This document shows positions 13,201 through 26,849 of a stretch of 64,000 nucleotides of DNA, one piece after another (the stretch's first letter is position 1; every line of letters starts with the position of its first letter). A program made the position numbers and the translations under genes. Source of the DNA: Urechis unicinctus. Its lineage: Eukaryota; Annelida; Polychaeta; Xenopneusta; Urechidae. Where the stretch lies: the NCBI GenBank assembly GCA_034190875.2, contig CM067354.1, forward strand, positions 10,101,122 through 10,165,121. Reading direction: 5' to 3'. The notes under the pieces are model-generated. The model was not told the DNA's origin. It made no database searches and saw only the letters and a list, made by a program, of their open reading frames with translations.

Positions 13201-16200
13201 TGCCTCCTGATAACATTGGTAACTCAAATACTATGTAGGATAAATCCTGTTTATCATTGTACAAGCAATTTATTATTAATAACATATATCGTTCAGCATC
13301 TAATAGGCAAAAAAACAGAAATACTTGACTTCGTCGCTAAGCTCATCCCATGTTGTGTGAATGCGGTCGATTTGTAAAGGAGCCGATATTACACAAAGGA
13401 ACCTTTATTCATATGCAGTTACTCCGGTAATTGAATCGAGCACACGGGGGGCGGCCACAGATGACTCTTTGGAAAGGTTTCATTGTATTGGTCGCAGTTT
13501 TTGCATTGGCATCTAAACCCAATGATCGTAGAGAAAACGAACGACAATTAATTTCAAAGCACCGTGGGCATAATGCCAGGACCACTCAAACGGGAATGTG
13601 CAAAATGGGTAATATCTTTAAGTTGGTTTCTCGATATTGCAGTTTAAGGCGCTGTGACATATTTTAGAATACATTGTAACGGATGCTAAGTTACCTCTGT
13701 CGTACACGTATCTTGTCACGCATGTCCGTCATACCGTTTTGAAACAATCATACTATAGTCTTAATAAGCCATAATTAGATATCATGTGTCTGAGATTTTG
13801 TCAAAGAGGGCATGCATCATTTTGAATTCTAATCCAAAGGGCAACCCTCGAGAGTACGTAGAAAAAATTGATACGACAAGTGGTATCATTTGAAATAATA
13901 TGCGGAGGAAATATATTTGTCATGTTTGTCCCTACTTTTCCATTATTGTCTGTCAGCTTATTATAACTCTAATGACCCACATCACATGCTATTCTTTTTT
14001 TAATAACTAGGCACAAAATGCACACGCACTTTTAGAGACGCAAGGGTGATTGCTGCTGCAATTCGTAGCGCCCCGAGGCTAAATGCATCACCAGCATTTT
14101 TCACTCACTGGAGAGCCTGACTGCTTTCAGTTAGAAGTAGTACATTTAGTACCATGAGAAGATGAGGATATATGTATGATGTTGTTTGATTAAAACCAAT
14201 CGAAACATATTGTTCAAGAATGTAAGTAGGGTAAGGAAAGAGTAAACAAATCTTTCATGAGCAACGACATCCTAAGTGGAATTTATATAAAAAGAAATTA
14301 TGGCTGGCGATAGTTATCAGGGTATGCATTTCAGTAGTAGTGATATATCGAAGGCCTTTAATGAGGTCGTTAATGTTGAGGAAATAGAAAATGCAGTTTA
14401 CATAGTCACAGAATGATTTCATAACATTATATTTGCGAATGAATGTCACCTCCAATGAAGAAGCGTTAAATCAATAGAGGAACCGAAGATTTCATAAACG
14501 GTGTGTTGCATATGAAAATATGATATCAATGAAATATATTGATACAGAACCCCGATCGCATGCATGCAATTTTCTTAATCATAGTTAGCTTAATATCAAA
14601 GCCAATGAAGAAAACAAACGAAAATGCGACAGCGATATCCAGAATTAGAAGTCGCAAGAGGCTAGTATCAAATAACTTTGCTAAATGCCTCACTGACGTC
14701 TGTGCACGAGAAATTATGTGAACACGCCATCTGTGAGCAGCGTGGTGCTATTTGATAGCGTCTGATAGAAACCATATGGAATTTCATGATTAATTCGGGA
14801 GTGTAGTCGCCTGGCTCTATAAAGACTTCCATATCTTTTGCATTGACAGTGCATCGACAGCCCATGTTTTTTTGTTGATTTTGTGAAAGCGCAACCAAGC
14901 GATGGCCGAGTATTCACCACTGTTATAGTCAGTATGAGCCCTCTAAGCATAGCATTCACATTTTCATGAATTAGCGTGGCAGCTTTGCCTTTCGCCGCTT
15001 CACGTTTTCCCTAACTGAGAATAGGAAAATGGCAGGCAGGAAAACTGAAATGCCTTATATTTCCGCAACGAACTGACATAACATGTTTATATTGAAGATA
15101 CCTAAGACCACAAGGTTCTGCAAAACATTCTCTTTCCTTTCAGTTAGATAACGCTGTGTGGTTGACATTGACAAACGACACTGTCTGCAACTCGTCAATA
15201 GTTTTGTCTAGCAAAACATTTCTTATTTAATGCTGTCATTCAGTGTTGGATTGAAAGCTTGTGCGTACAATTAACTATGACTGTTTGTTTTAGAAAACCA
15301 ATAATTACCGAAGGGCAGCGCATGGTATGTATTCCTCAAACTGAGAGCGACAGGTTCGCTATCTGTGCAATTTAACTGTCATATCTTCTCTGTCCTCATT
15401 GTCATCCAGGTCGTACTTATGGTTGCTGCCATGGAAGCCACAGTTATTGTACTGCCGGTGACTACCCTAGGCGTGTAATTTTCTCAATGGACGAGATCCG
15501 AAAGCTGAAAGTACATTAACCCTCCTTCCTGCACGTTTATAAAGTTGATTGAACAGTACGAATAAGAGTTCCCTTTAGTTGCCGGAACATCATCAATAAA
15601 GATGGATCACTTATAAGACTGCGATAGTTGTGAATGAAAACGCCAACGTTGACGTATTTCACGTTAAGCTTGCGGTTTACGTTACGAATTATCCTTCTAT
15701 GATCGAGTTATACTAATTCAGATGAACCGTTTAGTGAACAGATTAATTTTTAAATTAATGATAGCAGTCGACTCAATATATTTGCTCTCGATTTAGAGGC
15801 ACGTTTTTTATATGACTAAACAAATATTAAAATAAGGTATTTTTAATGCAAAATTTAAGGCAATCATTTTGCAACACTATAGCTAATTAGAGAACGCCTC
15901 TTATTTTGGCCATTGAGCCCTCATCTTAAACCCTTTTTCCGTCTCATTTTGTGGCCGTCGACAAGCTCTGGTCATCAATGATTGGAATTAAATACGTTTT
16001 GTCAAGGAATGCATGCATTAGCGGGTTGCCCGACTTCATTGTATCGGGCGAATTATATGTTTGTTGGATAAGCCCACGGTTCGAATTTGTGCATAGTATA
16101 TATATTGTTATGCTTCACATTTCGCATTATAATGCTGAATGTGGCACAAGTAAACTGCGTCGCCTTAAACGCATATATTCGGATGTCAGGCTAAAGAAGA

Positions 16201-19200
16201 CCTGTTCCAATTGCACTCGATGAGATATGACATTCCTGTTTAAGACGGGAAACATGATTGCATTGCGCAGAGTACTCAATGTGTGTATAAACCGATGCGT
16301 GCTAGGCTGCTATTCAATGCGAGGTCCGTTCTGATAATATCATAGCGGCAATGATATGCTTCACTAGCAAAAGTGTAGATTAATGTGCTTTAATATTAAC
16401 CTGACTAGATCGCGGAGAATCGGATCTAAAATTTCTTAATTCACCAATAACATTGTATCGACCACATATTGCAATATCTGTTGGCCAGAATCAACAACGT
16501 TAACTGGAGTGTCTATCTTACTCAGATAACAGTAAAAGTATAAACACTTTGCAGTTAACAGATTGTCCTCATATCGAAATCAGACATGGTTAAATTTAAT
16601 TTGTTATTTTCTATTAACGCGTCTACATTGATCAAAATAATGTGATCGCAACCATATAGTCTATAGACAATCTTTGGACTGAGCCCATCTTCATCATCGC
16701 AACATGTTAAGGATATGATAAACTGTTAAGCTTTTTGCTGTCTGTCCTTTTAATTGCAATTATATTTGTCTACACATGGAAGTAAGTCGATAATGCAATG
16801 TACATAATTTTTGGAAGCCTCCCATAGCAGAGTCGTCCTGAAGACACACTACTTGTCTATCGAACAACGACAACATATTGTTTGACTTCAGTGGCATGGT
16901 CACACATGTTTCATATAAATTTGAAGAAACTGAGTAATCGATTGATAGGAGATATCCATACACTTGTATTTGTTTCGTATAAGCTAATGTTGTACTTTTT
17001 GTAATATCGTCTTGCACGTTTCGGATTCGAAATAGTCTATGACGTGTGCTGTTTTACATACTATCAGATCATTGAGAATTTCTTCAAAGTAATACATAAA
17101 CAACCAATATAATGGAGCTGGCAAAAGTACCACAAGCAAATGATTTGTATAACAGTTTGAATGGCAAATCAATGTTGCCTTATATAAAACAATCATGGCA
17201 CCAACAACTTCCTGAATGTTCAGATGATTGCTCATTACCTGCAACTAAATCATTTAATAGCATCTCATGTGCCAGGAGAGATTCGACCGAGCGAATCTGG
17301 GTTCATCTATCAAACGTTCGGAGGGGCGAGCCTATAATTGGATCTGAGGACCAATCATTAGACATGTTATGCATACACACAAGGTACAAACTGGCATAAA
17401 TACAGCAACATAGCATCGAAGCTACATATCGCTTCGCAGACAGCTAAACCTAAATGATTGCTCCCATTGTATTATGTTCACTTCTCCCTCGCTTAATATG
17501 AAATGCATACATTATTAATGAAATGTAGCGTTGAAATAAACATACAATGCAAATATAGATCACCACAAGTATCTTCTCTTGATTCTCAGTTAAGGTATGA
17601 ATACCGACCCGAACTGGACTTTCTGTGATGGTTGTGTATCTTATTTTGCAGTTCTCATTGGATAAAGCGTACCGTTTATTTTCCAAGAGAATACCGCATT
17701 CGGTCTTGATAGTGTTTGCTGGCGACCAACTCTGGTCATTAATGTCCCTATGTAGCTACCCTAATTGCATTGTTTAGGGTTTCGGTCCATACAAAAACTG
17801 AAGTTGTGTATTCGCATGGTATTCATAATATGACTTATAGGACAGTCAGCCGCAAAGCAATAGCTTTCGTGGGCTGCATTACATCTGGGCAATCACAATG
17901 TGGCCTTGGTTCGCTCGGTTGGGATAGTGTTGCCGGACATCATATGCGTTAGTTACACCCAAAACATATTGACAATCTAAGGGTAACATTACTTAAGCCA
18001 TCGCTAGCTTGGCTAGTTGCGGAAAGCACTCGAGCCACTTGATTAATTGAATTGGCGGATGATCCGACCCATGAAAATAGGTATCGGCTAAATGCAAGCG
18101 TCCGTTAGTATTTCAGAGGGACATTCATGGCTTAAGGTGTTGGCTATGTTTTGAAACTACTGGGCCTTATAGCGCTATGTAGCAGACTCGTGGATGATAT
18201 GCTGATAAGCGAGTCTACATAGATGACCACGTATTTTGCGGTGTCAGTATTGAAGGATAAACCAACTCACGAATAGCATTGATAAATGTCACCTTTTTTA
18301 TACATATCATATTTGAGTACAAGTCCCATATTCGTCGGACCTAGTGGCAGGTGATTATAACAACCAACAAAACCCGGACACCTTTATATGTAACGCGAAT
18401 ATGTATTTGCTCTCCAAAACAAAATTGTCTTATACAAGATCTTGCACTGATGTCGTGCAATTACGCAGGGTTATGCAAAGATAATGTAGTAATTCAAGCC
18501 CACATGCTTCATTTAAATAGCGATTTGGATAGACACCCGTGTAAAGACATATGCCAGTTGTTTATTAATATTTTTCAATGCAATATTTCCTGTTTATATA
18601 TAACAAGCCATTGATACTATGTGTTACAGACTGCAATAGTCGGGTTCACAATAGAATATTTTATTAAAACTTTTTTTGATCTTAATAAATACCTGTCACC
18701 AGAGCTGCGCAATACTCTTAATCCAGGGGAAATAACAGCACCATGTGCGATATGTGGCTATTTTATCGTGTTTTGCACGAGTAGCTAAACATGAGCTCTA
18801 TAATCAGCTTGCTGGTGACGCTTACTGGATCCTTGGTTTTCCAATGGTATGAGATACAAGTGACCAGCTTATTCCATCGAAAGGTTCTTTGGAATACATT
18901 ACATGATTGTTGCTTGTTGGTATGTTATGTTGTTGAATCTAAGTGCACTGTTCTAGCAGTTTTCATTCACGCGAGGCATTCTAGTCTCATTCAACAAATT
19001 ACATATTTTAATTTACGAATAAGCACCAACTCGTCGTCTGATCGGCCTCATATATTTTGTTGTTATGACAGCATGTACATCACTGAGGAATTTAGTTCCA
19101 TTGTAACCATGGAATGTCTCATACCTTTTGAGATTAGGTGACAAAGGTGCCCAAAACAGTACTGTAGGAATGTCTGTTGCCTGTGTAGGACTTTGCATTC

Positions 19201-21170
19201 AGAACGGTTATTTTGATGAGTTTAGTAAAGTCGAACAGTGGTGAGTTTTAAACAGGCTGGCAATCGCCTCGCAAAAGTATTAAACACAAGTTTGTGTGTG
19301 ATTGCATTTTGATAAGACCGGGTCGCATTCCAGCACAGTGTAATTCGAGAGCAAGTGATGCACATATACGCCTTATTTCTGAACTGGCCATAAAATGTCT
19401 GATATATCCCTATCTACAGCTAATAACCGTGTACACATATCAGCTTCTTATTTATATGCTGCAAGCCGTTTTGTTTGACATAATTGTTATCAATTCTGCA
19501 GATTATCATCAATTCACAGATAGATATCCTGACATCTGTCAAGCTTTATTTCTGAAAAATAATAATTCGCTGAAGCTATCTTAAGCCATTCTTTGACAAG
19601 TGCAATGATTAGGAGTAAATGATGGCATGTTTATGCTAAAGCTGAAATGTACGTAGCTCAGTTAGGATTATACGCACTTCTAGTAAGCATTACTTTAGCA
19701 CAGCTATGGTAAATATGCGGTAGCTAGGTAGAATATAAATGTATCACAGCTGACATAATCAATGGACAGCGGTCTATGATATTGAACCCTATTTGCCAAA
19801 AAGTTGATCATATGCGGATTTCATGTTGGTTAGGATTGTCAACATTACTTGCTGGTTGATGGAGTAAGGTACTGTCAAATACTGTTAAAATATGACACGA
19901 GCAAACATTTCAATATCGAAAATGTCATAGTCTGTAGTCATTGCAGTAAAGGGGGATGTCATTAAATTTTATGATGTCACCAGGCAATATATCATGGTAC
20001 TTTCACAATATTTGAAACCAGCTCTAATTTATTGTCGTTCAAACTTAGTATGGCAGTCTTTGTAGACGTGTTTCTGATGCGGAAGTTTGTTTTAGGAATT
20101 TCGTGTTGGATGGGCGATATACAGCAGTCATGTTTCGTCCGGTACCTTAAGATTGGAGCAGCATCGAAAGAGAGTTATTATAAAGAAAAACAAAATTGGT
20201 CTTTCAATCCACGAATCAAATAAGTACACGTTTATTTGATTAATAATGTTTCCCTTGAGCCATATGTTACAGTATATACGCACAGCTGCTGTTTTTCCAC
20301 GTGTTGCTTACATGTATCTCTTAATATTGGTTTTGTTAAAGTTGTCGCACTCTTGGGGGTTATGTTGTAAAATTACTTCAACCGAATGCTAACATATTCT
20401 AAATTCGATATAATCAATCGCGCAATAGCATGTAACAAAAATGAACATGTTTTATTTGAGCTATATTTATTTAAGTATTGGGATTGGGTAAGATATTGTT
20501 TAGATTCCTCCCTAAGTTACTTCTTGCCAATTAAGTTGCCTGCAAATATCATTTATAACCGATTTGTATCGACGTACTATCAGGGTCTGGCATACAGGTT
20601 GGTATTTCTTCCTGACACATAGTGTATAATTGCTGTTGTGTATCCAGATTTCTCATAATTTTTTCTCTACTTTGACACGTGAGCTAAATTACCGTAGTAC
20701 TGTGAATTTGCATCGTGGGGCTTAATTAAACATTATAGCCTTTTTATGTAATTAATGACGAGATGTTAGGCCATTGTTTAAGTGTTTATTGCTGCCATTT
20801 AATTGTCTCGGTGTTTGTTTGCTGCCTTGCGATCACATCAATTGACCGATACCTCCATAGTTGATGCTTTGATTCTTTGAATGTGGACTAGATTAACGAG
20901 TAGACACCTTTTGTATCAGAGATTGACGAGCCATTCAAACAAGATGTAGCACGGCATTCTTGGTAACGGTTGTGGGGATTCCAAGATAAAATGTTTTGTC
21001 CGAGTATTATTAAGTAAAATACACCAGTTTTACTCCGACCACGATAGAACTAGACGATTTAGTAGGCTTGCATTACATCACTCATATGTTTTCTCAGTCG
21101 ATGGTATCATCGTTTTATATCACACCGCCGTACCACAGCATTCTCTGACAAGCGCATCGTTTAACCCAGC
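10300..21170. other. No gene recognised
   Basis: About 11 kb of AT-rich sequence with only short open frames, the longest being 116 codons at 18791-19141 (plus). None shows a family motif. No tandem array, TA island or RNA gene was noticed. It is probably intergenic or intronic sequence with unrecognisable old repeats. Confidence 0.55.
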
Positions 21171-21174
21171 TTTC

Positions 21175-21915
21175 CTGATCATGAAATATTCATGGTATTT
21201 TACGAAAAATACATGACATTTCATGAACAAATGTACTGAATATTCAACATAATGCATCAAAATATTCAGGGATATTCGTGAACTACCATGAACGTTATAT
21301 GGCCAGTTTGACTACTGAATACTGATGATTATTCTTAGTAACCACAATATGAATAATCAAGCTTATTTATGTTGCACCACAAAACATGAATCGATAATGG
21401 TCACACGGGAAACCTTAAATATTCGTGATCTACCATGAACGTTAAATGGCCACTTTTACAACTGAATATTATGAATATTCATAGTAAATCACACCATGAA
21501 TAATCATGTGTATTCATGTTGCCCAACCAGATTTAATTCATGAATTATCAGTAATGTTCATTGATAATGGTCCCACAGGCTACCTTGAGTATTCGTGATC
21601 TACCATGAGCGTGAAATGGCCACTTTTACAATTGAACATTAATGAATATTCATGGTAAACCACACCATTAATAATCATGAGTATTCATATTGACCTCACA
21701 AGATTAAGTTCATGAATTATCTGTAATGTTCAATAATAATGGTCATAAAGGCAGTCGCGAGTAGTTGTGATCTACCATGAAAGTTGAATGGTATCCTCAT
21801 ATATCTTAACGTTTACGAATATTCATGGCTAGCCGTGCATGAATAATCATGTATATTCATAATGCGTCACTCGACTCAATTCATGAAAATTCGGAGATAT
21901 TCATGATTAATTCTA
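21175..21915 (+). repeat. Tandem array, about 170-bp unit, palindrome-rich
   Basis: The anchor word 'gtgatctaccatga' (first copy gtgaactaccatga) starts at 21278, 21425, 21595 and 21767, which gives spacings of 147, 170 and 172. Each unit also carries 'atggccacttttac' or a variant, 'gaatattcatgg', 'accatgaataatcatg' and an 'ataatggtc' block. The unit is full of self-complementary words such as tgaatattca and attcatgaat. About four diverged copies are present. It may be a minisatellite or the internal tandem repeat of a transposon. Confidence 0.9.
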
Positions 21916-21949
21916 ATAAAAAAACGTTATTACTGTTATACTGTTGAAT

Positions 21950-22650
21950 AATAAAGACAATAGATCAAGAAATGACTAATGAACCAGGTAGGATATAGTA
22001 AAGTAGTAAACAGCGCGGATGCTGTCAGAGGCAAATTTTCTTTGTCTACTACGAAAGGGGCTAAAACTCGCCATGTATGCTTAAATTGCCACTGCCTTTG
22101 TGGTTATTTACAAGCATTCTACCAGGTGTAAAACTAACCCATCCTGACAAACTGTTCCTACTAAGCAATATATACAGTTTTCACTGATAAATATTAAGAT
22201 GGCAATAATTCGAATTTGGGACCACTCGAGTGTGGAGAGTTGAGGGGTTATATCTGGTATGTAGGTCATTTCAATTCATACAGTAAATGTTTGCTGCAAC
22301 TTAACATTCCAAATTATTTTATCAAGGCTAGATTCCAGATTATAAAAGTTGAAAACCTTTTTGGACTATTATTCATGGCATATTATTATAAATAATGGCG
22401 TGTGTTGCATTCAGAAATATCTCATTGATGCATGTTCCACTATGCAGGTTTAACATTTCACCAGAACAACCCCATTAAGCTGATCCTCACAACACATGAT
22501 AACGCATGTAATTTATCTCCATTGATACGCCTGGAGATCACCACTAACAAAGCAGCAGTTTCTTCAAGTTCAAATGTGTGAAAATCTGACTGGCTCCCAG
22601 TGACTCGGAAGATCGCGTTTAATGTCTGTTCAATCTCTGAAAAGGGGTGA
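21950..22650. other. No gene recognised
   Basis: Sequence between the tandem array and the SINE-like segment. No feature is supported. Confidence 0.5.
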
Positions 22651-22654
22651 ACCC

Positions 22655-22745
22655 GAGCCAGTAGCTCAGTAGTACCGTGGATCTGCGTCCCAGCAGCGTG
22701 GGTTACGCAGCCCGGACTGGGCAACGGGTTTGTTCCATGTGGGCT
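22655..22745 (+). mobile_element. Possible tRNA-derived SINE head
   Basis: The stretch at 22662-22673 (tagctcagtagt) fits a pol III A box. The stretch at 22700-22712 (gggttacgcagcc) is a degenerate B box at tRNA-like spacing. The segment is clearly more GC-rich than its surroundings. No cloverleaf, poly-A tail or target duplication was established, so it is probably a SINE head rather than a working tRNA gene. The open frame on the opposite strand (22458-22766) has no family resemblance. Confidence 0.35.
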
Positions 22746-23280
22746 AGGGAGCTGTCCAAGCCTCATCCATCACCTTCGTGATATCACCTGCAGATGAAAG
22801 TGATGTTGAACCCCAATTAAGGTCCCATACAGTTTTGTGATAATTACTCAGAATCATTTGGCTCCTACGAATTAAATGTATTCAACGGTGATACTTCCAG
22901 TAATTCTGAAAGGGACCACGGTTAGGATGAGAATGATCGTAAGCTATTGCCCTCTCAGCTGGAGACACATGCTCTTCTCGTATGTGTCACAACCTAACTG
23001 AGTGTGCTAGTTAAGTCCAATTTATATGTGTGATCATATTGAGAGTATATATGCTGTAATTCCACTGATGTTGGAGCCCTATGTGCCATGTTTTATTAAG
23101 TTGTCATGTTTATTTGACATGTCTTAAGATGATATCACTTGTGAATTACTGCGAGAGAACATTTGACCCAAAATAAACATACTGTCTACGATTCAGTTTC
23201 ATGGTTATTAAAGCTATTTATGGCATTTTATTCTGAGCCCATTTCTGGTTTTTGTGACATTTGCTATAATAACTTGCCCC

Positions 23281-23515
23281 CAAAAAGTGCATGCAACTTA
23301 AAAAACAGAAAACCTTTTGCAAGCATATGAGAGCTTACGGTTTTCTATGTGATGATTGTCAGCTGAAAAATTACCAATAGCCTGAATTGCAAGATAAATG
23401 GCTCTTCATGAAAGTGCATGCAATCAAACATACTGACTCCATTGTGTTGATTACTGTCAACTGAAGAATAACAACACCTTAAAATGTTTGTTCATGAAAG
23501 TTCATACAACTGAAA
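23281..23515 (+). repeat. Diverged tandem repeat, about 2.5 units
   Basis: The words 'aagtgcatgcaa' (23285, 23411) and 'aagttcatacaa' (23498), and the pair 'tgattgtcagctgaaaaattacca' and 'tgattactgtcaactgaagaataaca' (about 23354 and 23450), recur in the same order with unequal spacing. It may belong to the same composite repeat as the array at 21.2-21.9 kb. Confidence 0.6.
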
Positions 23516-23649
23516 TCATTCGATAAAAGCCGTTTTAAGCTGTACGGCTCAACATTTTCTGTAAATGGTCACGTTTCTGTTCACATGTAAATTTCCGAAT
23601 TTCAAATCATCCTGCTATCCGTGACTTGATTTAATAGAAAGAGAGTCAC

Positions 23650-25000
23650 ACACGTTTGTTAGGCGTCGAATCAGACATTTATTCGGTCCAGTCTAGAATG
23701 TTAAAGTGTTGGCGTGGTGAACATACATTCGACGTGATACACACATATTAGAAAGGGTTCTTAGGCAAACCACAAAGCTCTTAACTAGTTTCCCATATTC
23801 TCTAACGGGTCGTTGTGCAGTTTTGGCAATCCTTGAATAATGTTAAGATTACTATCTTATTACGAATGTTGCCTCCCATCGTCTATCATGAAGCATATAT
23901 AGAAGAGGGCTAAGCTATTGTGATAAGAACTATATATATGCAATTAAATATATCATTTATGCATTATTTTGATAGTTAGCATCGAATGAGAGTTATTATG
24001 AAGAAAAAAAATATTTTTTGTCTTTCTAGATAGTTTTGAATATATGATCGGATGCATGGCGTTGTTGTGTGACCTCCGCTTTACCCTTCGTGTATATTTT
24101 GCAGGCCGCCTGTGTTTTTACTTGTGAGATTAAGGCGATGAATGGAATCCAATAACCTTTCTACTGTGGTGGAATTGGGAAATAGTTTTACGTGCTTTAC
24201 TACTTGACTGGATCAGGCTTGCTGATCATCAACGTGTACAATAACAGGCAACCATTGCAATACGAAGCTTCGGTCTGATAATGCTCATTTAATTGGACAA
24301 TGGTCATTGGTCACTGTTACATCACGTATGTCATGATCATTCATGTTGTGCCAACTCTGCCGCGAACTACTGCACGGTGATTTTTTTTATACTGGCAAGG
24401 TAGACACATGATACAATATAGTGTGATAAATGAACGAATTAATGCGTTTGTATTTTCGCTAACAGTTATGGTTGAACAAGTATAGATTAAATAGCACATC
24501 ATATCGAATTTATATTTCTATTAAATGTCATTTTCTCATGGAATAGCATATCTCAATATTTGGCCATAAAGCTGATGGAGGAGCCCTGTTGACAGATTAA
24601 CGCTGTCAGTGTCTTACTTTGCGACCAATCGGAATATAACGGAGTTTTGCAATGTCTCTTGATACAGCTTAAGCTTATATGGAGTATTATAATAGGGTGC
24701 ACTCGCTCTTCTGGTCAATTTGTCCACTGACCGCGGATGCTACAAGTGTATGTGCTGCAGTACTGTCTAGAAATTGCTTCGCCCAGAGGAGTAAACTAAG
24801 GCGTTATCATCGTCCATGCGCTTGCCCAATTATTGCCCAATGTCATGTAAGAATATTTTTGGTCACTGACTGATGTGTTCCCATTACGTCATCAACAGAT
24901 CTAACATAACGGTAGAAAATAAATTCATGTCCTGCTTGCGCTCACAAACTTGCAAGCAGTACTGAAGGGGTGGTCTTATGTGTGGAAGTGAATATTGCAT
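23650..25000. other. No gene recognised
   Basis: AT-rich sequence between the repeats and the integrase remnant. No integrase C-terminal extension or terminal repeat could be identified here. Confidence 0.5.
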
Positions 25001-25135
25001 TGTGGATTACAATGGATAAAAAACAATGTGTCATCCCACGGGGTGGGTACACCAACACAAAACAGGTTGTGCTTCACTGTACTCGAGATAAGGAAACACT
25101 ACAGCAGCAGAACCAAAGGGACCGTGGATAATGCT

Positions 25136-25701
25136 TTAGAAGACAAGCCCATCGATGAGCATTGCACGTACAAAACGTGCGTACAACCCACATGGGCCAT
25201 TTAATATGTTCAAAGAGATGCACAGTAGAGTACTGTTAAAACATTGCACAAAAACCGGGTTTCGATGGATATCCACAAGGTCAGCAGCTGGTTCACCGCT
25301 CCTGTGAACTTCTGACCAGGGTCGACCTAAAGTACTGGAGAACAATAGAGCGGTCCTCGCTTGCATATTATTTCAAGTGCACCTGCAAACTCTGTAACTT
25401 TTTTCGTAGTCAATGGATCAGCTGCTTAGTATAGTGAGGCCAGGTCCACTACTGTGAGGGCATACTTGTTATTTTGGCATTTAACACTGTCACGAATAAG
25501 AAACGAGATCGTTTGGTGAACCTCATAAGGCCTGGACATATAAAAGTTTGGCTTAGGAATTTGTTTCAGGATAGGCAGATATATCTGCCATATAGCTTGC
25601 TTTGAAAGCCAACGTGGAAAACTTCTTCAAAAACCCTCGCGGCTGCTGAAAGCTTATTGAGAGATGTAATGCCTTTCCAATAGCCTCTAGGACTACAGTA
25701 G
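25136..25701 (-). pseudogene. Polinton/Maverick integrase remnant (rve/DDE type)
   Basis: Read on the minus strand from about 25701, three frames together show the order typical of the animal Polinton integrase family often annotated as F54H12.3-like. YYSPRGYWKG at the N-terminus is followed by NKLSAAARVFEEV, then SRPYEVHQT, NKYALTVVDLAS, ADPLTTKKVTEFAGALE, KRGPL, VDPGQKFTGAVNQLL and DIHRNPVFVQCFNSTL. Integrase cuts and joins element ends into host DNA in the nucleus. The second catalytic Asp (in VDPG) is kept. The Asp expected after VHQT is lost, and the Glu expected in the VERFN-like motif is Gln (VQCFN). There are in-frame stops near 25328 and 25427 and several frameshifts, so it is dead. 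The C-terminal part is missing or unrecognisable. Identity as an integrase is secure by motif order. Whether it belonged to the same insertion as the 51-57 kb block is unknown. Confidence 0.85.
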
Positions 25702-25719
25702 ATCGTGTGCATGTGACGA

Positions 25720-26150
25720 GCCATGCGGTCCGTGGTATACATGATAACGATTGGCTTACTTAGAAAGCCTATACGCGACCAGTAGCAGCAATATGAATAA
25801 TAATGAACGTCACCTCACGCCACTTTTAGCCATCTGAACGCTGGGGCTCTAAGCCAAGTGGTTCTACTGATTTGCCCATATTCTTTCAGTCGATGAAAAA
25901 AAGAAAACGCCCTGATCAAAGGTTAAGTTTTGGTGTGAACAGCTGCAAGGCCAATGACTGATAACCCTGGCTTGGCCAGCTGAGCCGGTCTGAGCCCCCA
26001 TTGCTCTGTTCAAGAATATCCGGGTCTGAAGGTGGTTATCCACCACCTCCGTGTGTAAGGGCGAAATGGCTATATCGCTACAATCGTAAGTGATACGTTT
26101 CGTACTATATATATCTTTATCCCACATCTTTTTTGCTTTTTGGGGGTACT
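25720..26150. other. Sequence 5' of the integrase remnant
   Basis: In Polintons the integrase lies near one end of the element, so this stretch could hold the old terminal repeat. An 87-codon minus-strand frame at 25864-26127 has no recognised similarity, and no terminal inverted repeat partner was found in the window. Confidence 0.3.
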
Positions 26151-26808
26151 TGCTTTGTATGGGTTGAAAGCTGATGCGCTGCCTTAAACATATAACTGTA
26201 AACTAAACATTATACTTGATATTGAATGTTACAGATCAGTCCATTAACTAGCCAGATAACGAGCAATGTGTATTATATTTTCTGTTGACAATAAATCACA
26301 TGTCATACAAAGCCGCCTTTGATGGTAAATGCATCACAGTGCAGTCAATGTGTACAATTTGGCGTTATATTTGTGCTTCAAGCCCCAAAAGGCGCATTTT
26401 CACCTTCATCTGCTATGTTGCCTGTAAACGCTTAGTATACACTACGCAGTTTTCTAAGAGCAGATTACATGCTGGTTTCGAGCTCTTTCATATAAAGTTT
26501 GCTGCAGTAAGGCATATCTATGGAACGTTGAAACATCGCCTGTGTTGGCCAGAATGTGCGCGAGAACATACTAAAAGAGGCGGACGCTGATATTATTAAT
26601 ACTTGCATCACTAATTTCATTGACATAACAGCACATATAATTTATGAGCACTTATCGAATTGGTTATGTGAAGATGCAATTCATAAAGAATCCTCTAATG
26701 GCTAATCAATATCTGCTAGCTTATACAATACAGGGTTCGTGACAATCGTAATTTGCGACCTCTGCATAATGTGAATATAGTGTGTAGCAGCAACCAAACA
26801 CAGCTAAT

Positions 26809-26830
26809 GTGACGCAAGGCATTGCGTCAC
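26809..26830. repeat. Perfect 9-bp hairpin
   Basis: The arms GTGACGCAA (26809-26817) and TTGCGTCAC (26822-26830) enclose the loop GGCA. The stem is GC-balanced within AT-rich sequence and contains a TGACG core like that of bZIP sites. It is not linked to any gene that I can see. Confidence 0.6.
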
Positions 26831-26849
26831 GAAGCTGATCAAAGCTGAG

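Noticed and set aside
21175-21915. CRISPR-like array
   Set aside because: The whole 150-170 base unit is repeated, with no short constant repeat and unique spacers, and the context is eukaryotic.
22662-22745. Functional tRNA gene
   Set aside because: The B box is degenerate, and no acceptor stem or cloverleaf could be paired.
24995-25204. Plus-strand ORF over the integrase region
   Set aside because: It lies antisense to the integrase motifs and shows no family resemblance.
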